A stretch of DNA of 64,000 nt. Origin: Lachnospiraceae bacterium oral taxon 096. GTDB lineage: Bacteria > Bacillota > Clostridia > Lachnospirales > Lachnospiraceae. Both the position numbers and the translations under genes were made by a program. The stretch covers positions 1,265,001 to 1,329,000 of the forward strand of contig CP073340.1 in assembly GCA_018141845.1 (NCBI GenBank). The letters run 5' to 3'. The notes beneath the pieces were generated by a model. That model was given only the letters and a program-made list of their open reading frames with translations, was not told the DNA's origin and did no database searches. Positions 26,307 to 35,300 of the stretch are shown here, piece after piece (position 1 is the stretch's first letter; every line of letters starts with the position of its first letter).

Positions 26307-28661
26307 ATGAAACGCATATTTCTATTAAAAGGGTTGGACTGTCCAAATTGTTCTGCAAAAATTGAAAAAGAAGTCGGAGAGTTGGATGGAGTGCAATCCT
26401 CAGTGGTAAATCTCATGAAGCAGACGCTTACAATCAATGTTACTCAGACAGCCGCAGATACGATAGCCAGTCAGATTGAAACGATTGTTCATAGTCATGA
26501 GCCAGATGTGGAAGTTCAGGAAGAAACCGTTATGAATGTTACACAGAGTTATTCGTTAAAAGGGTTGGACTGTCCGAATTGTTCCGCAAAAATTGAAAAA
26601 GAAGTCGGAGAGTTGGATGGAGTGCAATCCTCAGTGGTAAATCTCATGAAGCAGACGCTTACAATCATTGTTGCTCAGACAGCCGCAGATACGATAGCCA
26701 GTCAGATTGAAACGATTGTTCATAGCCATGAGCCAGATGTGGAAGTTTCTGAAATTGTACAGGAATCTTATATACCGGAAAAAAAGCAGGAGGCCAATGA
26801 ATCCTATAACAATGAGGATAAGAAGTTGACAGTTCGTTTAGCGACTGGTGCAGCAATCTATGCCATTGGTATGGCATTGACTGTTTTTGCGAAAGTGTCA
26901 CTGCCTATCGAGTTAGCTTTTCTCATTGTTTCTTATGTTATTCTTGGTGGAGATGTTGTATGGCAGGCTGTGAGGAACATTTCAAAGGGGCGTGTATTTG
27001 ATGAACATTTTTTGATGAGTGTTTCTACGATTGGGGCTTTTGTCATTGGTGAATATCCAGAAGCAGTTGCTGTTATGCTATTCTATCAGGTAGGTGAATT
27101 TTTTCAGTCATTGGCTGTTAAGCGTTCAAGAAAATCTATATCAGACTTAATGGATATACGTCCAGATTCTGCTACAGTAAGAAGAAATGGGGAATTGATT
27201 ACCATATCTCCAGAAAATGTCTCCATTGGTGAGATTATTATTGTAAAGCCTGGTGAAAAAATTCCATTAGACGGTGTGGTATTGGATGGAGATTCTATGC
27301 TGGATACAAGCGCCTTAACAGGAGAATCAGTTCCGAGAAGTGTTCATAAAGGAGACGAAGCACTTTCCGGTTGTATGAATCAGACGGGTGTCTTAATGAT
27401 TAAGACAACAAAAGCATTTGGTGAATCTACGGCTTCAAAGATTATTGATCTTGTGGAAAATGCGTCAAGCCGAAAAGCACCAACAGAAAATTTTATTACT
27501 ACATTTGCACGTTATTATACACCTGTGGTTGTAATCTTAGCAGCTTTTCTGGCGATTCTGCCACCGATCATTCTTGGCGGAGGCTGGACAGAGTGGATTC
27601 GCAGAGGATTTGTTTTCCTTGTGGTATCTTGTCCATGTGCATTGGTTATTTCAATCCCGCTGACTTTCTTCGGCGGCATTGGTGCAGCATCTAAACGAGG
27701 TGTTCTTGTAAAAGGAAGCAATTATTTAGAGGCACTTAATAATGTCAGCGTTATTGTGTTCGATAAAACCGGAACACTTACAAAAGGTGTTTTCAATGTG
27801 ACGGATATTTTGCCTGCAAATGGATTTTCAAAAGAACAGGTTCTGGAGTATGCGGCAGAGGCAGAGAGTTTTTCTAACCATCCTATTGCAAAATCCATTC
27901 TTGCTGCTTATGGAAAAGAAATTGATCAGTCAGTGATTTCTGATTATAAGGAAATTTCAGGATATGGAATCAGTGTAATGGCAGGGGAAAAGAAAGTTTT
28001 TGCTGGCAATACGAAACTTATGGATACAGAATGTATAGAGTACACAACCTGTGAAAACGCAGGTACAAAAGTTTATTTGGCTGTAGATGGTCAATATGCA
28101 GGATGTATTTTGATAACAGATGAAGTGAAGCCGGACAGTAAAAAAGCAATTTCTGACCTGAAACATATCGGCGTGGAAAAAACAGTCATGCTTACCGGTG
28201 ATGATGAAAAAATTGGGAAGTCCGTTGCAGAAGAATTGCAGTTGGATGAATATTATGCACAGCTGCTTCCTGACCAAAAAGTGGAAAAGGTTGAGCTTTT
28301 AGATAGTAAAAAGAGACCGGGAAGCAAATTGGCTTTTGTTGGTGATGGTATCAATGACGCTCCTGTCCTTGCCCGTGCAGATGTTGGTATTGCAATGGGT
28401 GGGCTTGGTTCGGATGCGGCCATTGAAGCAGCAGATGTAGTTCTGATGACAGATGAACCGTCTAAGCTGGTGGACGCGATTGAAGTAGCAAAAGCGACAA
28501 AACAGATTGTCATGCAGAATATAGTGATTGCTCTTGGGATTAAGAGTGTGTTCCTGATTCTTGGTGCTCTTGGTATTGCGGGAATGTGGGAAGCTGTATT
28601 TGGTGATGTAGGCGTTACCATAATTGCTGTTTTAAACGCAATGAGAATTTTGAAAAAATAG
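26307..28661 (+). CDS. cadA: Cd/Zn/Pb-translocating P1B-type ATPase with two HMA domains
   Basis: 784 residues, membrane metal-export pump. Two N-terminal heavy-metal-associated domains (residues ~1-75 and ~78-150), each with GLDCPNCSAKIEKEV, are nearly identical at the DNA level (26325-26516 versus 26556-26747). Catalytic motifs: LTGESVPRS, CPC in VSCPCALVIS, the phosphorylated Asp in DKTGTLT, and GDGINDAPVLARADVGIAMG. CPC with the late DVG segment fits the Zn/Cd/Pb subgroup rather than Cu. It follows cadC by 59 bp with its own operator half-site. Confidence 0.93.
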   Translation: MKRIFLLKGLDCPNCSAKIEKEVGELDGVQSSVVNLMKQTLTINVTQTAADTIASQIETIVHSHEPDVEVQEETVMNVTQSYSLKGLDCPNCSAKIEKEVGELDGVQSSVVNLMKQTLTIIVAQTAADTIASQIETIVHSHEPDVEVSEIVQESYIPEKKQEANESYNNEDKKLTVRLATGAAIYAIGMALTVFAKVSLPIELAFLIVSYVILGGDVVWQAVRNISKGRVFDEHFLMSVSTIGAFVIGEYPEAVAVMLFYQVGEFFQSLAVKRSRKSISDLMDIRPDSATVRRNGELITISPENVSIGEIIIVKPGEKIPLDGVVLDGDSMLDTSALTGESVPRSVHKGDEALSGCMNQTGVLMIKTTKAFGESTASKIIDLVENASSRKAPTENFITTFARYYTPVVVILAAFLAILPPIILGGGWTEWIRRGFVFLVVSCPCALVISIPLTFFGGIGAASKRGVLVKGSNYLEALNNVSVIVFDKTGTLTKGVFNVTDILPANGFSKEQVLEYAAEAESFSNHPIAKSILAAYGKEIDQSVISDYKEISGYGISVMAGEKKVFAGNTKLMDTECIEYTTCENAGTKVYLAVDGQYAGCILITDEVKPDSKKAISDLKHIGVEKTVMLTGDDEKIGKSVAEELQLDEYYAQLLPDQKVEKVELLDSKKRPGSKLAFVGDGINDAPVLARADVGIAMGGLGSDAAIEAADVVLMTDEPSKLVDAIEVAKATKQIVMQNIVIALGIKSVFLILGALGIAGMWEAVFGDVGVTIIAVLNAMRILKK

Positions 28662-28677
28662 GAAATGAGGTGGGAAT

Positions 28678-29196
28678 GTGAAACGAAAACTGATTCTGTT
28701 AGTTGTTACGATTGTTTTTCTTGTAGGGTTTGGTGCCATTTTACATTCACCGCCTTCTATGATTGATGTAGTCACAGGAGCAACACCGAAGTCAAAAAAG
28801 GCGGCTCAAGCCTCCGCACAGTTGGAAGGCTCTTATGTTCTCGGTATTAATATGATGTCAGATGGTCTCGACAACGAGAACACCCGGAATAAATTAAAAG
28901 AATTGGCACTGGACGATTCGGAAACAAATGAAACAGATCTCATGAAAACGGACATTAGTTTTTGGTTATATGTATCTGAGACGGATTATCCGCTTGTCAG
29001 TTATGCTAAGAAACTCTGTGACAGGTTGAAACAGGCCGGTTTCTCCGTAGATCTGAAAGAGTACAGTAACACAATGATGCTATCAAGAGTGGTAAGTGGA
29101 AAGTATGATGTATTCCTGGCATCGGATGATTTTATTGACGTTACAACGCTAACACAGATGGACTATATGATCATGGACAGCGAAGAAATGAGGTGA
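28678..29196 (+). CDS. Membrane-anchored protein with flavinylation-like motif
   Basis: 172 residues: an N-terminal membrane/signal segment LILLVVTIVFLVGFGAILHS, then a presumed external domain. Just after the anchor, MIDVVTGATPKSKKAA resembles the D-x2-[ST]-G-A-T-x-[ST] site where ApbE attaches FMN. The C-terminal half, KKLCDRLKQAGFSVDLKEYS and GKYDVFLASDDFID, resembles a lobe of SBP_bac_5 solute-binding proteins. I cannot assign a family. It starts 16 bp after cadA and is followed by fumarate-reductase-like genes, so it may be an electron-transfer or substrate-delivery partner. Confidence 0.65.
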   Translation: MKRKLILLVVTIVFLVGFGAILHSPPSMIDVVTGATPKSKKAAQASAQLEGSYVLGINMMSDGLDNENTRNKLKELALDDSETNETDLMKTDISFWLYVSETDYPLVSYAKKLCDRLKQAGFSVDLKEYSNTMMLSRVVSGKYDVFLASDDFIDVTTLTQMDYMIMDSEEMR

Positions 29197-29206
29197 GCGG
29201 GAATTT

Positions 29207-29746
29207 ATGAGAAAATGGAATACGATTTTGTCTGTTTTAATGCTTCTCATTTTTATGATTCATGGAATCATGGGCAGCTTTATGCTGAACGGAGTTGGAA
29301 GTAGCGCAGGGAAACTTCTTGCATGGATTGGTGTTGGTATTCTTGTTGTGCATACGGTGATTGGTGTCATCCTGACAGTTCAGAGTTTACAGACGGCGAA
29401 GCAATCCGGAAAAATGTATCTGAAACAGAACGCCATATTCTGGGCGAGACGAGCCAGTGGGCTGGCAATACTGATCCTGCTGTTCTTCCATATTGGCTTG
29501 TTTGGAAAGGTGCAGAATGGGACATATATTTTGTTCCCTTTTACAACGGTAAAGATGGTAACTCAGCTTTTGTTCGTGGCGGCAATCTTTGTTCATATTT
29601 TTATCAATATCCGCCCATTGCTCGTATCGCTGGGAATCATCAGTTATAAAGAACGAAGGGGTGATATTTATTTGATTCTTTCGGTGCTCCTTCTGTTTAT
29701 AGCGGGCGCAGTTATTTTCTATTATATTGGGTGGCAATATCTATGA
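29207..29746 (+). CDS. Fumarate-reductase-type cytochrome b membrane subunit
   Basis: 179 residues, five predicted membrane helices. Histidines placed in helices (FMIHGIMGS, VVHTVIGV, FFHIGLF, IFVHIFINI) fit two pairs of heme-b ligands as in FrdC/SdhC di-heme anchors. It lies directly before the flavoprotein and iron-sulfur genes; its stop overlaps the next start (ATGA). It would anchor the complex and pass electrons to or from menaquinone. Family membership is inferred from topology, His pattern and gene order rather than strong sequence memory. Confidence 0.65.
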   Translation: MRKWNTILSVLMLLIFMIHGIMGSFMLNGVGSSAGKLLAWIGVGILVVHTVIGVILTVQSLQTAKQSGKMYLKQNAIFWARRASGLAILILLFFHIGLFGKVQNGTYILFPFTTVKMVTQLLFVAAIFVHIFINIRPLLVSLGIISYKERRGDIYLILSVLLLFIAGAVIFYYIGWQYL

Positions 29747-31287
29747 GTAAGACAATTATTATTATAGGTGCTGGACTGGCAGGACTTTCAGCGGCTTTGC
29801 AGGCAGCGGAAAATGGATGCAATGTAAAACTGGTTTCCTCCTTTCCATCAGAGCGGGCGCAGTCTGTTATGGCGGAGGGCGGTATCAACGCAGCTTTGAA
29901 TACAAAAGATGAAAACGACAGTCCCGAAGAACATTTCACAGATACAATAAAGGCGGCTTGCGGTCTGGCAGACCCAAATGCAGTTTGGGGAATGACACAG
30001 GCAGCACCGGAGCTGGTGCACTGGCTGTTAAAACTTGGAGTTCAATTTAACATGAGCGGCTATGATAATGTGGATCTGCGGAATTTTGGCGGGCAGAAAA
30101 AGAAAAGGACTGCTTTTGCGCAGAGTGATACCGGGAAGCAGATCATGACAGCTATGATAGACGCTGTTCGCAGGAAAGAAGCATCTGGTATGGTAGAACG
30201 GTTCAGACATCATTCTTTCTTAACACTTCGTCTGTGTGACAATATTTGTTGTGGCTGCGTAATCAGGGATGAATACAGTCAGGAGACTGTGGAATTATCG
30301 GGGGATGCGGTTATTGTTGCCACCGGTGGTATGCACGGATTGTTTGGAAATACAACGGGTTCGCTGAGCAATACAGGAGAAGTCACCGCAGAATTGTTCC
30401 GGCTTGGTGTTTCTCTGGCAAATGGCGAGATGATCCAGTATCATCCGACAACTGTGAAATGTGGTGGAAAACGCATGCTCATCAGCGAGGCGGCCAGAGG
30501 GGAAGGTGGCAGGTTGTTTGCCATGAAAGATGGAAAACAATGGTATTTCATGGAGGAAAAATACCCGGAGCTTGGAAATCTGATGCCACGAGATATTACC
30601 GCCAGAGAGATATGGAAGGTCAGCCATGAATCAGAGGTATTTCTTGACATGACGGAAATATCGGACGAGATTATTTCAAATAAGCTATCTGGTCTGGCAG
30701 ACGATTGTATGACCTATCTGCATAAAGATATACGAAAGGAACCGGTGTCTGTTTTACCGGGAATTCACTATTTTATGGGAGGCATTCTGGTGGATGAGCA
30801 GCACAGAACGCCGATTCAGAATCTTTACGCTGCCGGAGAATGCTGTGCCCAATATCATGGTGCCAACCGTCTTGGTGGAAATTCTCTGTTAGGAGCGTTA
30901 TACGGAGGACGTGTTGCGGCAAAATCAGCATGCGAACAGGCAGATGTAGTAGATCTATCTTGTGCGACACAGATAGATTTTCCACCAGCGTCCCAAATTT
31001 CAGAAATAAAGCAATTAAACAAAGTGATGCAGGAGACTATGGGCGTTGTCAGAAATGAGAATACGTTGTTAAATGGGATTCAAACGGTACAAGCGCTGAC
31101 AGGAAATCTTCCATTGCTTGGCATGGCAGTTCTAAAGAGTGCTCTTGCAAGAAAAGAAAGCCGTGGTGCACACTGGCGGGAGGATTATCCGAAGAGCAAT
31201 GATGATGATTACCTTAAAACAACGGTAGCCAGATTTGATGGAAAGCAGATACAGATTTCCTTTGTACCTGTTCCAGAAAGGCGGTGA
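29743..31287 (+). CDS. Fumarate reductase/succinate dehydrogenase-like flavoprotein
   Basis: 514 residues. FAD-binding start IIIGAGLAGLSAALQAAENG; dicarboxylate-site segments YHPTTVKCGGKRMLISEAAR, GEGGRLF, MPRDITAREI, the GIHYFMGGI loop and GANRLGGNSLLGALYGG at the end. At the usual covalent-FAD position (S-H-T-V in E. coli FrdA) this protein has A-Q-S-V, so the flavin is probably non-covalent, as in NadB-like enzymes. There is no signal peptide, so it acts in the cytoplasm. It overlaps genes on both sides. The substrate may be fumarate or another unsaturated acid. Confidence 0.82.
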   Translation: MSKTIIIIGAGLAGLSAALQAAENGCNVKLVSSFPSERAQSVMAEGGINAALNTKDENDSPEEHFTDTIKAACGLADPNAVWGMTQAAPELVHWLLKLGVQFNMSGYDNVDLRNFGGQKKKRTAFAQSDTGKQIMTAMIDAVRRKEASGMVERFRHHSFLTLRLCDNICCGCVIRDEYSQETVELSGDAVIVATGGMHGLFGNTTGSLSNTGEVTAELFRLGVSLANGEMIQYHPTTVKCGGKRMLISEAARGEGGRLFAMKDGKQWYFMEEKYPELGNLMPRDITAREIWKVSHESEVFLDMTEISDEIISNKLSGLADDCMTYLHKDIRKEPVSVLPGIHYFMGGILVDEQHRTPIQNLYAAGECCAQYHGANRLGGNSLLGALYGGRVAAKSACEQADVVDLSCATQIDFPPASQISEIKQLNKVMQETMGVVRNENTLLNGIQTVQALTGNLPLLGMAVLKSALARKESRGAHWREDYPKSNDDDYLKTTVARFDGKQIQISFVPVPERR

Positions 31288-31994
31288 TTCACTTGGTATA
31301 TAAAATAAGAATCAGGCGGCAGGAGAGTCAGAAAGCAGACAGTTATTGGCAGGAATTTGAGTTTGACGGAAGCAGAAACAGCTCTGTTGCTACTGTTCTA
31401 AAGGAATTGAACAGTAGAACCCCTTTGAAAGATAACTCAGGGAATATAGTTACTCCCATCAGCTGGGAATGTAGCTGTATGGTGCGAAAGTGTGGGGCTT
31501 GCGCCATGCTGATTAACGAACGTCCGAGGCTGGCATGCTCTACATTTCTACATACGTTAAAAGGTTCTACAATTACCTTGGAACCTTTAAGCAAATTTCC
31601 GCTTGTAAGAGATTTGATCGTTGACCGGTCAAATCTGTTTGAAAATTTGAAAAAACTGAACCTTTGGCTTGAAAGTGAAGCTTATATGAGTTCGTGGACA
31701 CATGAACCGAGATACCAGTCGGCACGCTGTCTGATGTGTGGCTGCTGCCTTGAAGTGTGTCCTAACTTCTCTGCAAATGGGACTTTTGCAGGCGCTGTTG
31801 CTGCAGTCAACGCATTTCGGATTCTGAATGAAGAACAGGAAAGCACTCATTTGAATGAGATTTCTGCTGAATATAAGAAGAAATATTTTGAGGGATGCGG
31901 GAAGTCGTTATCTTGTCATGATATTTGTCCGATTGGTCTGCCTGTGGAAGAACTGCTTGTAAGGTCGAATGCAGCGGCTGTTTGGGGCAAATAA
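31284..31994 (+). CDS. Fumarate reductase/succinate dehydrogenase-like iron-sulfur subunit
   Basis: 236 residues. The ferredoxin-type N-terminal domain holds the [2Fe-2S] ligands in CMVRKCGACAMLINERPRLAC-like order (C-x4-C-x2-C-x11-C). The C-terminal domain has CLMCGCCLEVCP for a [4Fe-4S] cluster and CGKSLSCHDICP for the third cluster. All ligands look present, so it can wire the flavoprotein to the heme subunit. The start at 31284 (GTG, overlapping the previous stop) is likely; TTG at 31293 is possible. Confidence 0.83.
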   Translation: MIHLVYKIRIRRQESQKADSYWQEFEFDGSRNSSVATVLKELNSRTPLKDNSGNIVTPISWECSCMVRKCGACAMLINERPRLACSTFLHTLKGSTITLEPLSKFPLVRDLIVDRSNLFENLKKLNLWLESEAYMSSWTHEPRYQSARCLMCGCCLEVCPNFSANGTFAGAVAAVNAFRILNEEQESTHLNEISAEYKKKYFEGCGKSLSCHDICPIGLPVEELLVRSNAAAVWGK

Positions 31995-32026
31995 AATGGA
32001 TGATAAAAGCTATAATGAATGTATGA

Positions 32027-32073
32027 AGGGGCTGTTGCACAAGGAAAAAAGTCCAAGTGCAGCAGCCCCTTTA
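32027..32073 (+). terminator. Terminator after the frd-like operon
   Basis: AAGGGGCTGTTGCAC pairs with GTGCAGCAGCCCCTT across a 16-nt loop (one bulge), followed by a short T-rich tail. Confidence 0.65.
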
Positions 32074-32219
32074 CGGTTAAATGCCTCCAAAAGCACAAAA
32101 ACGCTCGCTATAGACCCCCTAATTTCCCAAAAGCAGATAACTCAAACAGGCCCTTCTGAATAACGATTGTTTTCCAGAGGAGCCTGTTTTCCAATTTTTC
32201 AAAAATCAGAAATTCAGGT

Positions 32220-32810
32220 ATGCTTTCCTATACGAATGTGAATGTGCTTCCATTTACCGAAGATATTCCATTGGAGGTAATTGCATTTCTCGATCCGACC
32301 ATTGAGAAATTGTGCTTTGAGCAGACAGAGGGAAAAACATTTATCCACTTGAAGTTTAAGGATGAAGAAGAGATTATCCTGAATAATGCGGCAGACCTTG
32401 AGCAGTATCTGTCCTCTGGTACGATTAAGGGCATTATTACATTCTCGATGGCAAAGGAAGTTCTTCATTCAGGTGGTTATCTTCTGGTAGATGAAATAGA
32501 GAATCATTTCAACAAGGAAATTGTAACGACCTTAGTGCGCTTCTTTATGGACAGCCGACTGAACAAAAATGGCGGAACGCTTATTTTCACTACGCATTAT
32601 CCGGAACTGCTGGATGAATATGACCGAAATGACGGAATTTGTATTGTAAGAAACTATAATGGCATTACAGCAGAAAATTTGAGCTATATATTGAAACGTA
32701 ATGATATTAAAAAGAGTGATGCCTACCAGAGCGGTTTCCTTGAGGGAACAACGCCAGCATATGAAGCGTATATGCGCTTGAAGAAAAGCCTGGCTGCTTC
32801 GATCAATTAA
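32220..32810 (+). pseudogene. AAA-family ATPase, C-terminal part (defence-type)
   Basis: 196 residues with the Walker B and D-loop of an OLD/SMC-like ATPase (GGYLLVDEIENHFNKEIVTT), then FTTHYPELLDEYDRNDGICI. The N-terminal half with Walker A is missing, so the gene is truncated; the first codons may be foreign. It is followed 12 bp later by a small TOPRIM-like gene. AAA plus TOPRIM pairs are a recurrent anti-phage layout (PARIS-, OLD-, Gabija-like). Confidence 0.65.
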
Positions 32811-32822
32811 GGAGGCGGCAGA

Positions 32823-33340
32823 ATGAAATTAGCAAAATACAAGGCGTGTATATGTGAAGGCTCTGCCGAAGAAGCTATTATCGACATACTGGTTGATAAT
32901 GATCTTCTGATTTTCAACAGAGAAGAAATGTTGGAAGAACGTGTTATCCGTTGCAGAAGTGCTAAACGATTCGAGGAGCGATACTTACGGAAAGGATTCG
33001 ATGAGCAGATTTCTGTGATACGGATTTTGGATTCTCGCAGAGAGGAATTTCGATTGAGTAAAGCATATGAGCAGAAAATTGACGTGGTAAATGTCATTAC
33101 TGCTCCAGAAATTGAAATGCTGATTATTCATGCGGAAGGAGCATATGATAAGTTTAAGCGTTCTGGAAAAAACCAAGCGAATTTTGTAAAACAAATCTTC
33201 GGATGCATGATGTGAAGTCGTATGATTTTGTGAAGCAGTATTTCAGTAACCCACAGCTCTTGGTGAAAGCCATAAAAGGGTATCGCAGAACAGCAAATAT
33301 CCCCAAAGAAGAATACAGCTTGTCTGATTTGCTGAGATGA
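32823..33340 (+). pseudogene. TOPRIM-like partner of the AAA ATPase, frameshifted
   Basis: Begins MKLAKYKACICEGSAEEAII with a TOPRIM-like Glu, then IRILDSRREEF as the acidic D-x-R segment and VVNVITAPEIEMLIIHAEGA. At about 33185 the frame shifts (KQIFGCMM stop). The other frame continues MHDVKSYDFVKQYFSNPQLL to the natural-looking end EEYSLSDLLR at 33338. It probably was a ~175-residue nuclease or RNA ligase-like effector. I know related pairs only as uncharacterised. Confidence 0.6.
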
Positions 33341-33361
33341 GCTTTGCTTTTTTGATACCAG

Positions 33362-33709
33362 GGCGGTGTTCGTCCTGTTGTGGTTCTTCAGAATGATGTT
33401 GGCAATTATTATGCGCCGACGATCACGATTGCTCCGCTGACATCGAAAATTGAGAAGAAGCGAAAGCAGCCAACGCATTTCTTTCTCCGTAAAGCAAAGG
33501 GACTGGCAAAACCGTCTATGGTATTGGCAGAACAGCTCGACACCTGTGACAAGGTATGCGTGATTCGCTATCTTGGGCGGGTAAGTAAGGGGCAGATGCG
33601 TGGGATTGATGAAGCTGTAAGGATTCAGCTTGGTTATTACATTCCGGAACAGGCAGAGAAAAAAAGACAGGGCAAATGCCGAAAGGATGGCGAAGAAGGC
33701 GATGGATAA
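33362..33709 (+). pseudogene. MazF/PemK-family toxin, N-terminally truncated
   Basis: Reads GVRPVVVLQNDVGNYYAPTI, TIAPLTSKIEKKRKQPTHFF and LGRVSKGQMRGIDEAVRIQL, the body of chromosomal MazF-like ribonucleases. The first ~22 residues, with the initial strand and start codon, are lost at the joint with the TOPRIM gene (33341-33361). The extended tail after GYYIPEQAE runs into the next gene. Confidence 0.7.
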
Positions 33710-33932
33710 ACTGATTACAAGGAAGGAAGCAGCCAGTATACTGGGAATCAGCGTAAAAACACTGGATGCTGCAAGAACAGACGGTTTGATCTCCTATGTT
33801 CAGTATGTGGAAAACGGCTGCGTTTATTTCACGGAAGTGGGGATTCAGGAGTACATTGCAAAATGTACACACCGTGCAAAACCGATGGAACGTGCTGTGA
33901 CATATCGCAAACCTCGAAGCTTTCGGTGGTGA
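33702..33932 (+). CDS. xis: Excisionase-like small HTH protein
   Basis: 76 residues from ATG 33702 (in-frame ATG 33687 is the alternative). MerR/excisionase-type HTH: LITRKEAASILGISVKTLDA, ARTDGLISYVQYV, and a basic C-terminal tail (VTYRKPRSFRW). It lies 71 bp before a tyrosine integrase, the usual xis-int order of Tn916-like modules. It would bend the att DNA and direct the integrase to excise. Its cognate integrase is broken. Confidence 0.7.
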   Translation: MDKLITRKEAASILGISVKTLDAARTDGLISYVQYVENGCVYFTEVGIQEYIAKCTHRAKPMERAVTYRKPRSFRW

Positions 33933-34003
33933 AAATCGACATCGTTGAGTATGGACGATGAATCCGCAATAATGAAAGCAAGAACAGAATTGGAGGTAAT
34001 GAT

Positions 34004-35153
34004 ATGGCGGCAAGAAGAATGATGCTTCCCGATTATGGTACGGTGAGTATGAAAGGAACGCAGTATTATCGAACCCGTGTAACAGATCAGCAGGGGCGGC
34101 GGGTTTCCTTATATGCAAGAACGAGAGAGGAACTGTACCAGAAGGAACAGGAAGCGATCCAGCAGATTGAGAACAAGACATATCGCCGCAGTACACCTAC
34201 AGTGGAGGAGTATTGCGAGAAATGGCTGCTGATGCAGTCGGCACAGATCAGGATGACAACGCTGATTGACTATACATCGAAAGTGAAGAACTACATCATT
34301 AAGCCATTGGGCGATATGCATATGGGAGATGTAACAGCAGATGACATTCGCCTGGCACTGCTGGCGGCATCAAAAAAGTCGGCATCCGTGTACAAATCGG
34401 TGAACGTTATATATAAGTGTATTTTTACGGCAGCAATGGAGAGCAAGATCATTGATGAGAATCCGACCATCTATCTGAAGAAGAATGTGGGAGGAATTCC
34501 CCAGAAGGAACGCCTCCCGCTTACGGATGAGCAGGTGGATAAGCTGCTGGATGCCATTTACGGCTTGCCGCCGTATGTGTTTGTAATGCTGGGGCTGTAC
34601 GCAGGATTGCGGAGAGAAGAAATCCTCGGACTTCAATGGGATTCGGTGTATCTTGATTGCGAGGCTCCGTACCTTACCGTTCGGAGAGCCTGGCATACGG
34701 AGCATAATCGTCCGGTGATTCTGACAGAGCTGAAAACAAAGGCAGCGCATCGGAATGTCCCTCTGCCGGACAATCTTCTGGAATGTCTGAAAGAGGCGAA
34801 GAAGACATCGACATCGGATTATGTGGTTGCAAACCGGGATGGAGACCCATTGTCCTATACGCAATTCAAGAGATTATGGCAGTATATCGTAACCCGTACC
34901 ACCAAGGAACGCTGCTATTATCGCTATGAAGATGGTAAGAGGGTAAAGCATACGGTGAAGCCGGTTCTGGGGCAAAAGGCGGCACACCTATATTACGAAT
35001 CTGATTCATGCTTCGGTTGATCCGAAGACAGTTCAGTATCTTGCCGGTCATGAAAGCAGCAAGATCACCATGGATATTTACGCCAAGGTGAAATACAATC
35101 GCCCAGAGCAGCTCGCAGGAGTGCTGGAAGATGCTTTTGCATCGTGGGATTAA
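34004..35153 (+). pseudogene. int: Tyrosine integrase 1, internally deleted
   Basis: Tn916-type integrase. The AP2-like arm-binding start (MLPDYGTVSMKGTQYYRTRV), SAM-like core domain and first catalytic Arg (YAGLRREEILGL) are intact. At about 34978 a deletion of roughly 75 bp removes the segment ending P-H-M-L, taking the His of H-x-x-R, and shifts the frame to a premature stop at 35018. The tail HTYITNLIHASVDPKTVQYL, GHESSKITMDIYAKV (with the catalytic Tyr), continues in another frame to 35151. The intact alignment partner is integrase 2. Not functional. Confidence 0.85.
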
Positions 35154-35174
35154 GAGTAAATCAGAAAAAACTTG

Positions 35175-35207
35175 GGGCAGGGATGGTCAAAAATCCCTGC
35201 CCTTTTT
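35175..35207 (+). terminator. Terminator after integrase 1
   Basis: GGGCAGGGAT-GGTCAAAA-ATCCCTGCCC followed by TTTTT. Confidence 0.9.
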
Positions 35208-35300
35208 ACATACATTCGACATCCTTGAAGGAAGTGGTGTACGCCATGATAATAAAAGTGACAACACGCAATGTATGAAGATAGACGAGGAGGAGAACAC

